From NCBI RefSeq assembly GCF_003851545.1, contig NZ_BHVX01000003.1:248001-312000 (forward strand): a DNA stretch of 64,000 bases. The letters run 5' to 3'. The stretch's first letter is position 1; each line of letters opens with the position of its first letter. Source of the stretch: Ralstonia sp. SET104. Its GTDB lineage: Bacteria; Pseudomonadota; Gammaproteobacteria; Burkholderiales; Burkholderiaceae. Position numbers and translations under genes: made by a program. The notes under the pieces are model-generated. The model had not been told where the DNA came from and did no database searches. It saw only the letters and a list, made by a program, of their open reading frames with translations. Positions 37,327 to 46,013 of this stretch are shown here, in pieces.

Positions 37327-37400
37327 TGCCCTGCGGCGGATGCTGCAACCCCTGGGAATCGGCTGTTCACCCCAATCGGCTTGCGAGACTGCTCCAGAAT

Positions 37401-37417
37401 GGAACAACGGGTGTTGC
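37401..37417. promoter_or_regulatory. Candidate shared activator site between exaC and the SoxYZ-like gene
   Basis: The dyad CAAC-GGGT-GTTG (37405-37416), containing TGTTGC (37412-37417), is about 114 bp upstream of the exaC start and about 90 bp upstream of the divergent SoxYZ-like gene start. One set of activator-binding sites could serve both promoters. Confidence 0.55.
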
Positions 37418-37478
37418 AAAGCTCAACGCCCCATTGCCTGAACGCCCGATGCGCGCGCACACAACCACACAGCGCGCA

Positions 37479-37494
37479 TGGCATGACTTTCGCA
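37479..37494 (+). promoter_or_regulatory. Sigma-54 (-24/-12) promoter for the SoxYZ-like carrier operon
   Basis: TGGCATGACTTTCGCA matches TGGCACG-N4-TTGCA with two mismatches (C to T at -22 side, T to C in TTGC) and exact GG-to-GC spacing. The predicted start is near 37504, 26 bases before the ATG at 37530. Confidence 0.72.
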
Positions 37495-37529
37495 ACGCCG
37501 GCCTTTTATCCGACCCCTCAAGGCACACG

Positions 37530-38306
37530 ATGAGAATGGCCCCACTCCATGCCGCCACTGCCGCGCTGGCCGTTGCGTGCCTGTCCTGGCCAGCCCGCGC
37601 TGATACCAACATCGACCCTGCGCACTCGCCGCTCTGGCCGACGATTCATCAGGAAGTCTTTGGCGCGGCACAAACCATGTTCGACAACCGCATCAGGATC
37701 ACCGGCCCAGCGTTTGCGGAAGACCCGATGCAGGTGCCGATTGCGTTTGACGCTTCAGCCATCGGCACGGTCGAGCGCATCATCGTCGTGGTGGATCGCA
37801 ACCCCATCCGCAAGGTGCTGGAGTTCGAGCCGATACGCATGCGGCCCGCGCTGTCGTTTCGCTTCAAGCTGCAGGAGGCGTCTGCGGTGCGCGTGGCAGC
37901 GCGCACGCAGGACGGCATCTGGCATGTCGGCACGTTCATGGTGGATGCCACCGGCGGCGGTTGCACGCTGCCGGGCGACACCCGCAAGAACGCCACGTGG
38001 AGCACCACGCTGAACCAGGTCGAGTCACGCGTGTTCCCCGGCTTCAATGGCGCGGGCAGCCGTATCCGCCTGCGCGTGATGCACCCGATGGACACCGGCC
38101 TGGTGGCAGGCATTCCGTCCTTCCATATCGAGCAGATCAACCTGCTCGATGCCCGGCGGCAGCCCATGCTCAGACTGGCGCTGTATGAGCCGGTGGCCGA
38201 GAACCCGATCTTCTCGTTCGACCTGGATGGCCCCGTCGAACGCGGCATCAGCGTGGCCGGCGTCGACAACAACGGCAACCGCATCCGCGCACAGGTGACA
38301 CGATGA
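37530..38306 (+). CDS. Quinoprotein dehydrogenase-associated SoxYZ-like carrier
   Basis: 258 residues with a signal peptide ending near ARA. The N-terminal half resembles SoxY and the C-terminal half (from about 165) resembles SoxZ, fused in one chain. The carrier-arm region includes the Cys-containing GGGCTLPG. Fused SoxYZ-like proteins of this type are known from PQQ dehydrogenase loci, where their task is undefined. The ATG at 37530 was chosen for the signal peptide and its position after the sigma-54 promoter. Its stop overlaps the next start (ATGA). Confidence 0.84.
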   Translation: MRMAPLHAATAALAVACLSWPARADTNIDPAHSPLWPTIHQEVFGAAQTMFDNRIRITGPAFAEDPMQVPIAFDASAIGTVERIIVVVDRNPIRKVLEFEPIRMRPALSFRFKLQEASAVRVAARTQDGIWHVGTFMVDATGGGCTLPGDTRKNATWSTTLNQVESRVFPGFNGAGSRIRLRVMHPMDTGLVAGIPSFHIEQINLLDARRQPMLRLALYEPVAENPIFSFDLDGPVERGISVAGVDNNGNRIRAQVTR

Positions 38307-39250
38307 GCTGGCTGAATCGACAGTTGGGCATCCTGACGTGTCTGGCGGCGCTGATGGCCAACGCACATGCGCAAGGCGCCGACTACCATCTCGTGCCGCG
38401 CGCCGTTGCGCCCGACGTCTGGGTGCTGGAAGGCGACAACGCAGATTTCTCCTCGCGCAACGGCTGCAACATCATCAACACCGGCTTTATTGACACCGGC
38501 GACGGTGTGCTCGTGATCAACACCGGGCCGTCGGCACTGTACGGCGAGCAGCAGCGCCAGGCCATTCGCAAGGTCACGCCTGCACCCGTGCGCTGGGTGT
38601 TCAACCTCAACCTGCACCCCGACTATTTCTTTGGCAACCAGGCTTATGCCGATGTCGGGGCACAAGCGCTGCCGGGCACCATCGCCGGTGCGCAACGCGA
38701 GGGCACCGCCTATGCCGACAATCTCTACCGTATCTGCGGCGCCTGGATGCAGAACACGGTATCGACGCCACCCAGCCAACCGTTGACGCCGGGCGCTCGC
38801 ACCATGGGGCGCCATCACATCGACCTCATCCGGCTCGAAGGGCATACAGACGACGACCTCGTGCTGGTGGACCGGACCAGCGGTGTGGTCTTCGCGGGCG
38901 GCATCGCCTTTCGGGACCGGATTCCCACCACGCCGCACGCCAATATTGCGCATTGGCTGCTCAGTCTCGATCAGCTTCAGAAGATCGTGGCCGACAGTGG
39001 CGCACGGTTGCTGATCCCCAGCCACGGCCCCGCGCTCGGCAAGGCCGATGCCATCGCGCAGACACGCCAGTACTTGTTGTGGCTCGATGCACGCCTGCGC
39101 CGCGCGGCAGGGGAAGGACGCGACCTCGCCGAGGTGATCGCGATGCCGGTCGACGCGCCATATGCACAGTGGGGCGGCATGCCCGCAGAGTACGTGCGCA
39201 ACGTGACCCGCTTCTATCCTGGCTACGAGACCGCCGCGCTGGCGCCCTGA
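38303..39250 (+). CDS. Quinoprotein-relay metallo-beta-lactamase-fold protein, degenerate metal site
   Basis: 315 residues, signal peptide ending near AHAQ. It has the metallo-beta-lactamase fold of the SoxH-related family found with quinoprotein dehydrogenases. The canonical H-x-H-x-D-H is here N103-L-H105-P-D107-Y108, so two of the usual ligands are replaced; later conserved positions include EGHTDDD and SHGP. Either the protein binds a single metal or it is non-catalytic. It is coupled to the SoxYZ-like gene by a 4-base overlap and lies one base before the next gene. Confidence 0.8.
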   Translation: MSWLNRQLGILTCLAALMANAHAQGADYHLVPRAVAPDVWVLEGDNADFSSRNGCNIINTGFIDTGDGVLVINTGPSALYGEQQRQAIRKVTPAPVRWVFNLNLHPDYFFGNQAYADVGAQALPGTIAGAQREGTAYADNLYRICGAWMQNTVSTPPSQPLTPGARTMGRHHIDLIRLEGHTDDDLVLVDRTSGVVFAGGIAFRDRIPTTPHANIAHWLLSLDQLQKIVADSGARLLIPSHGPALGKADAIAQTRQYLLWLDARLRRAAGEGRDLAEVIAMPVDAPYAQWGGMPAEYVRNVTRFYPGYETAALAP

Positions 39251-39251
39251 C

Positions 39252-40220
39252 ATGGCGCCAGACCCTGCCCGGCGCCGCTGGATGCGCATGATGCTCGCAA
39301 CCCTGATCAACCCGGCTCTGACGGTGTCTGCGGCACCCGCGCGCGTCACGCTGTTGCGCCTGCAGGACGGCCTGTACGCCGCACGCGCTGCCAATGCCGA
39401 AGCCTCACGCGCCAACGCAGGAGAAGTCGTGCCGACGCTGGTGCATGTCACGGGCAATGGCGTTCTGGTGGTCGACCCCGGGCCGCATGCGCGATGGGGC
39501 AACCGCCTGATCACGACCATCCGCCACATCACCGCCGAGCCTATCCGCTGGGTGGTCAACACACACGCACATCCCGAGCATGTGCTGGCCAATGCGGCGT
39601 TCGCACAACTGCAGCCGCGTCCGGCCTTCCTGGCGTCAGCCGCCACTGCCGACCTGATGCGCAAGCGTTGCGAAATCTGTCTGGCCCGGCTGACCGCCAT
39701 GCTCGGTGAGCGCGTCATGCACGAGACGCCAATCGTGTATCCCGAGCCCGCATTGCGCGACGGCGATTGGCTGCACACGGGCAAGACCGCGTGGCAGGTC
39801 AACATTTGCACGGCGGCACACAGCGCGTCGGACACGGTGCTGTACGCCCCGCAGCGGCGTGTGCTGTGCGTGGGCGGGCTGGCATATCGGCAGCGCGTTC
39901 CAGACCTGCAAGACGGCTCACTGGCTGGATGGCGGCAAGCGCTGCATACGCTTGCGCAATTGCCCGCCAACATCGTGGTCGGCACGGCCATCGGCACTCC
40001 GGCGCAAATGCTGCGCCCCACGCTGTCCTATCTCGACATGCTCGACAGCACGATCACGCATGCCATTGCGTCGGGTGGCGACGCCGCCCGCGCGCTCGAC
40101 TATGTGCCGGGCGACGCCTATGGCGACTGGCGCAACTTCCACCCTCGCCATGCGCTGAACGTCGGGCGCGCATGGCGCGAGCTGGAAGATCGCTGGATGC
40201 AAAGCGCGCCCGCCACCTGA
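39252..40220 (+). CDS. Second metallo-beta-lactamase-fold protein of the quinoprotein cluster
   Basis: 322 residues. A short basic start (RRRWMRMMLATLI) is followed by a hydrophobic signal segment. The metal motif is H105-A-H107-P-E109-H110, close to canonical H-x-H-x-D-H with Glu for Asp. Two cysteines (KRCEICLARL) follow near residue 140. It is encoded one base after the previous gene and is presumably part of the same transcription unit from the promoter at 37479-37494. Function is unknown beyond association with quinoprotein dehydrogenases. Confidence 0.78.
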   Translation: MAPDPARRRWMRMMLATLINPALTVSAAPARVTLLRLQDGLYAARAANAEASRANAGEVVPTLVHVTGNGVLVVDPGPHARWGNRLITTIRHITAEPIRWVVNTHAHPEHVLANAAFAQLQPRPAFLASAATADLMRKRCEICLARLTAMLGERVMHETPIVYPEPALRDGDWLHTGKTAWQVNICTAAHSASDTVLYAPQRRVLCVGGLAYRQRVPDLQDGSLAGWRQALHTLAQLPANIVVGTAIGTPAQMLRPTLSYLDMLDSTITHAIASGGDAARALDYVPGDAYGDWRNFHPRHALNVGRAWRELEDRWMQSAPAT

Positions 40221-40257
40221 TCGCCGCTGCTCCATTGCTGAACAGGCGGCGCACATG

Positions 40258-40263
40258 TGTTGC
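40258..40263. promoter_or_regulatory. Candidate activator element TGTTGC upstream of the porin promoter
   Basis: TGTTGC lies about 127 bp upstream of the predicted porin transcription start, comparable to the other sigma-54 promoters of the island. The rest of the 40221-40481 gap holds only the promoter. Confidence 0.4.
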
Positions 40264-40361
40264 ATCGATTGTCCCGCCACGCCACATCGCCCGCGCAGGC
40301 GCTGGTGTCCGCAAACGTTAATCAACGGGCTGCAACTCCGTGCAATACAACGTGAACGCCG

Positions 40362-40377
40362 TGGTACGCATATTGCA
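40362..40377 (+). promoter_or_regulatory. Sigma-54 (-24/-12) promoter for the porin gene
   Basis: TGGTACGCATATTGCA matches TGGCACG-N4-TTGCA with one mismatch and exact spacing. The predicted start is near 40388, about 94 bases before the ATG. Confidence 0.85.
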
Positions 40378-40481
40378 AAGTCCCGCCCGGCGTTGAGTGC
40401 ACCCCCGCATCCGGCGCCAACCTCAAATGCGTCCGAGCCGAATCCACGGGACGCATCACACAAAGACAATACGGAGACAAC

Positions 40482-41612
40482 ATGCAGAACCAACGCCTTC
40501 GACCCTGCGCCCTCGCAGCCTTTGCAGTCACCCTCGGTTGCGCCGCAAGTGGCGCCATCGCGCAATCGTCCGTCACGATCTACGGCACTGTCGATGCCGG
40601 GCTGCAGTATCAGAACCGGAGCGCAGCAGGCGGCAGCATTACCGAGATGCACTCGGGCGGCATCAGCCCCAGCATCTGGGGCTTCAAGGGCGTGGAAGAC
40701 CTGGGCAACGGCCTGAAGGCGAACTTCAACCTCGAGGGACACTTCAGCAGCGACACCGGAACGCTCACCACCGGCCCCGGCTTCAGCTCGGAGCTGTTCC
40801 GCCGGCAGGCGAATGTTGGCCTCAGTGGCAACTGGGGCGCCATCACGCTGGGCCGCCAGTACAGCGCGGCGCTGATCGGCACGATCGGCACGGAAGCGCG
40901 CGGCTTCAAGGAGCAGTTCTCGAACCTGTACGGTTGGGCCTACAACCAGCTCCCTGCGCCGGGCAACGCGCTGGGCGCCGGCACCAACCCTGGCAACGAC
41001 GTGGGCGTGTTCGTGGGCAACGCGCTGCAGTACGCCAACAACTTCGGCCCCGTGTGGTTGGGCGTCGCGTATTCATTTGGAGAGACGGCGGGCAGCTTCA
41101 AGCGCGGTAACGAACTCTCTCTGGGTGCCACATACACGGGCCCCGTGGTCGTCGGCCTCGGCTATCAATCAACGGCGGACAGCGGCACCGGCGAGACCCT
41201 CAGCCGCTTGTGGAGCGCAGGTGTGGCGGTGCCATTCGGCGCCTTCACGGGCAAGGTGAACTACATCGGCGTTACCAACAACGCGCCGACGGGCCAACGC
41301 GTATCGGAGGTCAAATCGATCGGCGCCGGGCTCGACTACAAGTGGAGCCCCGCCAATACGGCCACGCTGGCCGGCTACTACAGCAAGTATGAAAGCAGCG
41401 CACACGACAGCTCCACCAAATCGATCGTGCTGAGCAACGACTACGCGTTCTCCAAGCGCACCACGCTGTATGCGCAGCTTGTGTACGTGAATGCGGGCGC
41501 GGTTGGTACGGCTGATCCGCTGGAAGGTCTGAAGACCTCCATCGTTGCCGGCGGTACGGCGCCGGGCGCGAAGACGGTGCTGGCCGGTGTAGGGTTGAAG
41601 CATTCGTTCTGA
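40482..41612 (+). CDS. Burkholderiales-type trimeric porin
   Basis: 376 residues with a signal peptide ending at AIAQ. Mature start SSVTIYGTVDAGLQY and the terminal phenylalanine (LKHSF) are typical of 16-strand general porins (OmpC/Omp32 type). It has GGAGAC before the ATG, a sigma-54 promoter 105 bp upstream and a strong terminator directly after the stop. The sigma-54 control, shared with alcohol-oxidation genes, suggests it admits the alcohol, PQQ or an organic acid product. Confidence 0.92.
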   Translation: MQNQRLRPCALAAFAVTLGCAASGAIAQSSVTIYGTVDAGLQYQNRSAAGGSITEMHSGGISPSIWGFKGVEDLGNGLKANFNLEGHFSSDTGTLTTGPGFSSELFRRQANVGLSGNWGAITLGRQYSAALIGTIGTEARGFKEQFSNLYGWAYNQLPAPGNALGAGTNPGNDVGVFVGNALQYANNFGPVWLGVAYSFGETAGSFKRGNELSLGATYTGPVVVGLGYQSTADSGTGETLSRLWSAGVAVPFGAFTGKVNYIGVTNNAPTGQRVSEVKSIGAGLDYKWSPANTATLAGYYSKYESSAHDSSTKSIVLSNDYAFSKRTTLYAQLVYVNAGAVGTADPLEGLKTSIVAGGTAPGAKTVLAGVGLKHSF

Positions 41613-41624
41613 GCCATGCCCGAA

Positions 41625-41656
41625 CAAAACCCCTTGGCCGACACCAAGGGGTTTTG
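41625..41656. terminator. Bidirectional rho-independent terminator
   Basis: Stem CAAAACCCCTTGG (41625-41637) with CCAAGGGGTTTTG (41644-41656), 13 bp, loop CCGACA. The T-run is inside the stem end on both strands. It separates the porin from the convergent nos genes. Confidence 0.9.
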
Positions 41657-41836
41657 TGCATCACTATTGCGGGGCCAAGCCCTCATGCAACGCTGACACA
41701 AAGTGCGCCAGACAAACTCAACCGGGTAGATCACGGTGAGGTTCGGGTGTTCGACTGCCACTCGCCACGCAGGCAGCGATCCATGGCAAAGCCGCCAAGC
41801 AACACAACAACGCAAACGCACCCCTTGCGCCAGTGC

Positions 41837-42448
41837 TCAGGAGTGATCGGCCGCCGCATGCGCGCGGCCCGGTTCCAGCGTTTGCAGCAGTTGCGCCGTG
41901 ATCTCGGCCGGCCGCACGACCGTTCCGCCATGGCGCGCGATGAAATGCTGCGCGCCAGCGCCGTCCGGAAACGCCGGAAGATTGCCGCGCCGCATCGGGC
42001 CGGGCACTGACGACCCGCGCACATATACAGCCTGCTGTGCCGCCAGCCAGCGGCCATCACCGGTGTTGCGCACATAGGTGGCGACAATATCGCCCGCATG
42101 CCGCCCAGGCGCATAGCGCGGCAAGTTGTGCAGGTAGACAAAGAGGCTCAGCGGCGAATCGAAGAAGTACGCATCGCCGTTGGCAAAGATCAGTTGCGCG
42201 GCCCAATCCGGCGCACGTGATGGCAGTGCCCCGCACACTGGGCATCGCGCGCGGGGCGGAATGGCACGGGGTGCCTCCGGCGCGATGCCGGACTGCGGAT
42301 CGTAAGGCGTGGCCGTGGCAACAAAGCAGATGTCATTGGGCAACTCGGGCTCATTGTTGCGCGCGGCGTGGCGGGTGGCCTGGCTGCCGCCCCACCAGAG
42401 CAGCACCGGCACAACCATGGCGAGCAACCACAGGCGGCGCGCCGGCAT
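41837..42448 (-). CDS. Second NosL-like protein
   Basis: 203 residues. One N-terminal membrane or signal segment (LWLLAMVVPVLLWWGG) is followed by a NosL-like domain with RCPVCGAL (normally CPVCGM), GDAYFFDSPLSLFVYLHN and a terminal HGGTVVR segment. No lipobox is visible. NosL proteins carry copper(I) to NosZ with Met/Cys ligands; here the usual Met after CxxCG is Ala, so metal affinity may differ. It lies two bases downstream of nosL in the same operon and is the last nos gene on this strand. Confidence 0.78.
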   Translation of the reverse strand: MPARRLWLLAMVVPVLLWWGGSQATRHAARNNEPELPNDICFVATATPYDPQSGIAPEAPRAIPPRARCPVCGALPSRAPDWAAQLIFANGDAYFFDSPLSLFVYLHNLPRYAPGRHAGDIVATYVRNTGDGRWLAAQQAVYVRGSSVPGPMRRGNLPAFPDGAGAQHFIARHGGTVVRPAEITAQLLQTLEPGRAHAAADHS

Positions 42449-42450
42449 GG

Positions 42451-42981
42451 CTACATCCGCCCGTCATGCATGGCGCCGCCGCTGAGGTCGACCATCTCGG
42501 GCGTCACCTCGGCATAGCGCAGCATCTTGCCGCCATAGCGGGTCATGAACACGCGCGCATCCGGCTCCTGCTGGAAGCTGGCGAGCGTCGGGCCCATCGA
42601 GCCATGACGCTTGCTGCCCAGCACGTACCAGCCCGTTCGCGCATCAAACCAGTGGCCGCGCGGCTGCTCCCAATCGGCCCTGGCCATGTCTTGCACGAAC
42701 GCCGCGCGAATCGGTCTGGCCTGTTCGGGCTTGAGCAGTGTGTTGAACATCTCCACCGTATCGCAGCACCAATGCGGGCGCGTATCGCCCTGGTAGTAGA
42801 GCTGCGCCTTGGGGCCGGGGTAGTCAGACAGCAGCATGCCATCCAGATCGCAGGTGGTGGCCGTGTCGATCTCAGCGGGGGTGAGCACGGCGGTGTCCGG
42901 GTTGCTGCATGCAACCAGGGCCATCGTACCGGCGCACCCTGCAAGGGCGGCCAGCAGCAAGCGGCGGCGATCAGCGTTCAT
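42451..42981 (-). CDS. nosL: NosL, copper chaperone lipoprotein for nitrous oxide reductase
   Basis: 176 residues. Lipoprotein signal with lipobox region MALVACSN, then the NosL domain: TTCDLDGMLLSDYPGPKAQL, CCDTVEMFN, and YGGKMLRYAEVTPEMVD near the C-terminus. It delivers copper to NosZ in the periplasm. The ATG at 42981 overlaps the nosY stop (ATGA). Confidence 0.92.
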   Translation of the reverse strand: MNADRRRLLLAALAGCAGTMALVACSNPDTAVLTPAEIDTATTCDLDGMLLSDYPGPKAQLYYQGDTRPHWCCDTVEMFNTLLKPEQARPIRAAFVQDMARADWEQPRGHWFDARTGWYVLGSKRHGSMGPTLASFQQEPDARVFMTRYGGKMLRYAEVTPEMVDLSGGAMHDGRM

Positions 42982-43799
42982 GGGCGGAATCTCCAGGCAG
43001 CCAGTGCCAGCGGCGCGGTAATCCAGGCCAGCATGGCCCCGCCCATCGCCCAGGGGTTGCCCAGGGCCGGCGGCACGATGCTGACCAGACCTTGAAAGCC
43101 GCGCAACTGGTCTAGCGAAAACACGTTGAGGATGCGAAAGATATCGGTCGGGTTGAGCAGCAGCAGATAGGCCAGCAGACGACCACCGAACGCGCCACCG
43201 CTGGCCACCAGTACGCCAAGCAGCACCAGATCGAACACCAGCACAAAGCCAAACCACAGCGCGATGGCCGAGCCCGATGCGCGTGTGCGCTCGCGGCTGA
43301 GCACCGACACGCACAGCGCCAGGCTGAGAAACACCAGCCCCAGCAGGATCGCGCTGAGCACAAAGCCAACCGACTGCACCAGCCCCGCCCAGCCGAACTG
43401 CCGCCAGAGCAACGCAACCATCGTTGCAAAGCCCGTCAGCGTGGACAGCGTAAGCGCCACGGCCAGCCCGGCAAACTTGCCAAGCAGCAACTCCAGCCGC
43501 GTGATCGGCAGCGCCAGCAGCAGATCGAGCGTGCCGCGCTCACGTTCGCCAACGATGGCATCAAAGCCCAGCAGCAACGCGATCAGCGGAATGAGATAGA
43601 TGACCAGGCTGACCAGGCTGGTGATGACGAACTCGATGGAGCGCGGGCCCAGCGCGCCCTGCTCCGCCCCGCCGAAATAGCAGATCACCAGCGAGAACAC
43701 CGCAAACACGGCTGCCACGGTCAGCACCCACCGGTTGCGGATGCGCTCGCGCAATTCCTTGGCCGCGACGATGCCGACCTGTCTGATCTCAAAACTCAT
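42978..43799 (-). CDS. nosY: NosY, ABC transporter permease for NosZ maturation
   Basis: 273 residues, six predicted membrane helices, starting MSFEIRQVGIVAAKELRERIRNRW, typical of NosY. The cytoplasmic GERERGTLDLLLALP segment is characteristic of ABC-2-type permeases. With NosF and NosD it supplies sulfur or energy for assembly of the CuZ centre. It overlaps nosF and nosL by four bases each. Confidence 0.94.
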   Translation of the reverse strand: MSFEIRQVGIVAAKELRERIRNRWVLTVAAVFAVFSLVICYFGGAEQGALGPRSIEFVITSLVSLVIYLIPLIALLLGFDAIVGERERGTLDLLLALPITRLELLLGKFAGLAVALTLSTLTGFATMVALLWRQFGWAGLVQSVGFVLSAILLGLVFLSLALCVSVLSRERTRASGSAIALWFGFVLVFDLVLLGVLVASGGAFGGRLLAYLLLLNPTDIFRILNVFSLDQLRGFQGLVSIVPPALGNPWAMGGAMLAWITAPLALAAWRFRP

Positions 43800-44752
43800 G
43801 CGGCCTCCTTCAGGCCGAAGAACAAGTCTTCCAGCGTGGCCTCATGAATCTGCAAATCCAGCATCCGCCCGCCCAGCGACTGCAGCGTCGCCAGCACAGG
43901 CATCTTGGCGGCATGCCTGCATCGGAGTACGAGATCGTGCTCGGCGGGGCCGTCTTCAATCTCAACGCCCTGCACGCGCAACGACGCCAATTGCTGCCAG
44001 AACACCGGGCGCGAACCCGCTTCGACACGCAACACCAGCGTGACCGGCAGGTTTGCCTGCTCGCGCAGACTGGCCACGCTGCCCAGCCCGACGATGCGGC
44101 CGTCCGCCATGATCGCGAGCCGGTCAACGCGCTGCTGCAGTTCGGCCAGGATGTGGGACGTGATCAGAACCGTGACGCCTTGTTCGCGCAGGTGTTGCAG
44201 CACGACGTAAAAATCATGGATGGCCGCCGGGTCCAGCCCATTGGTGGGCTCATCAAGAAACAGCACACGCGGTGCGCCCAGCAAGGTCTGCGCAAAACCG
44301 AGCCGCTGCCGCATGCCCTTGGAATAGGCGCGCACCGGCTTGGCGCCCGCGCCCTGCAAGCCCACACGCGCGAGCAGCGCCTGGCAGTCGTCTGTGCAGT
44401 TGCCCGTTGATGCGCCCTTCAACCGTGCGAAGAATCGCAGCGTTTCCAGGCCGCTCAGGTTGTCGTACAGGGCGAGGTTCTCTGGCAGATAGCCGATATG
44501 ACGGCGCGCATCACGAAACGCAGCCGTGCGCAGCGAAGCACCAGCCACGTGGATCTCGCCCGCGCTCATCGGAATCAGCCCCAGCATCATCTTGAAGAGC
44601 GTGCTTTTGCCGGCGCCGTTGTGGCCAATCAGGCCGAACAGCTCGCCGTGGCCAATCTGCAGGTCGACGTTGTCGACCGCGCGAACCGCGCCGTAATGTT
44701 TGCTGACGCCGCGCAGCACGATGGCGGCGTTGTTTTCAGGGTTGCTTGTCAC
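43796..44752 (-). CDS. nosF: NosF, ABC transporter ATPase for NosZ maturation
   Basis: 318 residues from a GTG at 44752 inside the end of nosD. Walker A GHNGAGKST (residues 43-51), ABC signature region YSKGMRQRLGFAQ, Walker B VLFLDEPTNGLDP and switch His in ITSHILAEL. It powers NosY in CuZ cluster assembly. An in-frame ATG at 44803 would add 17 residues; the GTG gives the family-like N-terminus and shorter overlap. Confidence 0.93.
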   Translation of the reverse strand: MTSNPENNAAIVLRGVSKHYGAVRAVDNVDLQIGHGELFGLIGHNGAGKSTLFKMMLGLIPMSAGEIHVAGASLRTAAFRDARRHIGYLPENLALYDNLSGLETLRFFARLKGASTGNCTDDCQALLARVGLQGAGAKPVRAYSKGMRQRLGFAQTLLGAPRVLFLDEPTNGLDPAAIHDFYVVLQHLREQGVTVLITSHILAELQQRVDRLAIMADGRIVGLGSVASLREQANLPVTLVLRVEAGSRPVFWQQLASLRVQGVEIEDGPAEHDLVLRCRHAAKMPVLATLQSLGGRMLDLQIHEATLEDLFFGLKEAA

Positions 44753-46013
44753 GCCACGTGCTCCAGTGCGTGTTGACGGGCTGCATGCGCGGGTAGGCGT
44801 CAACGACGCTGGGCACGCGCAGAATGGGGAACTGGCGGCTCACAAACCGCAGCACCTGCACTGCGGGGCTGGCCAGCAGCAGTTGCACACCGGGGTGGCG
44901 CCAGATCAGCCGGTCCACCATCGTGTTGGCTTCGTACGGCAAGTCCCCAATGCCATCGCCATCGCGGTCCCAGCCCAGGTAGTTGCTCCAGAAGTTGCCC
45001 TGCGTGCGTTCTGCGGCAGAGCGGCCGCCCCAGCCCTCATCGCGCGCACCGACGTAGCGCACCTGCTCGCGGTTGCCGATAAAGTCGTTGCCTTGCACGA
45101 CGTTGCGCGTGGACCCGGCTGAAAGGTGCACGCCCACCTGGTTGTCGATCACCAGGTTGCCGCGCAGTTGCGTGTATTCAACGTCGTAGATAAAGAAACC
45201 GCGATCGTTCTCAGCCACCACGTTGTTCTCCACCCGCGAGTCCTGGAGGGTGCGCAGCATGATGCCGTGATCGGCATTGCCCCAGGTGCGGTTGTTGCGC
45301 ACGACCTGATCGCGCACTTCCATGAGTGCGAGGCCACCGCGGTTGTTGTAGCTGTCGTTGCTCTCCCACAGGTTGTAGTAGGAGTTCATGTAGTGCGTGC
45401 CATACCGGCTGTTGTGCAGCCGGTTGCCCCGGAAGATGGCGTGGTGCGACACATCCACGTACAGCGCATCGCGCACGAAGCTGATGTTGTTGCCGATGAT
45501 GCGGGCGCCCTGCGTGTTGTACAGCTCCACGCCGTTGCCGCGCTGCGCGGAGTTGTAGTCGCGTTTGCCGGTAATGGTGTTGTCTTCCACCCGCACATCG
45601 TTGGCCTTCTCGATCCACAGGCCAAACAGGTTGTAGGTCAGATCGCAATGGCGCACCACGGCCCGGTGCGCGCCCGGCAGGATGTTGATGCCGGCGTTCT
45701 GGTCTTTCAGGTTGTCACCGGAATCACGCACGATCAGCCCGTCGAGCACCACGTCCGGTGCGCTCACGCGCAGGGTGTCGCCGCGCTGGCCGCCGCTGAG
45801 CGTCGGGCGGTTCAGCCCACGCAGCGTCAGCGCCTTGTTGATGACGAAGTTGCCGTTGTACGTTGCCCGCTCGATCTCCAGCACATCGCCAGGATGCGCG
45901 GCATTGATGGCCGCCTGCAGCGGCTGGCCCGCGCCCACGCGCACCGTGGCGGCCGGCGCGGCAGTCAGCCATCCGGCCAGCGCCAGAAAGGGCAGCATCG
46001 GCAACCACCTCAT
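44736..46013 (-). CDS. nosD: NosD, periplasmic beta-helix maturation factor
   Basis: 425 residues with a signal peptide ending near APAATV. A series of right-handed beta-helix (CASH-type) repeats rich in Asn/Gly/Arg follows (EDNTITGKRDYNS, YGTHYMNSYYNLWESN, ENDRGFFIYDVEYTQ). Partner of NosFY in copper-sulfur cluster assembly. The ATG at 46013 overlaps the nosR stop (ATGA). Confidence 0.94.
   Translation of the reverse strand: MRWLPMLPFLALAGWLTAAPAATVRVGAGQPLQAAINAAHPGDVLEIERATYNGNFVINKALTLRGLNRPTLSGGQRGDTLRVSAPDVVLDGLIVRDSGDNLKDQNAGINILPGAHRAVVRHCDLTYNLFGLWIEKANDVRVEDNTITGKRDYNSAQRGNGVELYNTQGARIIGNNISFVRDALYVDVSHHAIFRGNRLHNSRYGTHYMNSYYNLWESNDSYNNRGGLALMEVRDQVVRNNRTWGNADHGIMLRTLQDSRVENNVVAENDRGFFIYDVEYTQLRGNLVIDNQVGVHLSAGSTRNVVQGNDFIGNREQVRYVGARDEGWGGRSAAERTQGNFWSNYLGWDRDGDGIGDLPYEANTMVDRLIWRHPGVQLLLASPAVQVLRFVSRQFPILRVPSVVDAYPRMQPVNTHWSTWRDKQP

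Noticed and set aside
37649-40021. A 790-codon minus-strand frame opposite the SoxYZ-like and metallo-beta-lactamase-fold genes
   Set aside because: It has no recognisable domains and an Arg/Ala/Ser-biased composition typical of an antisense frame; three real coupled genes lie on the other strand.
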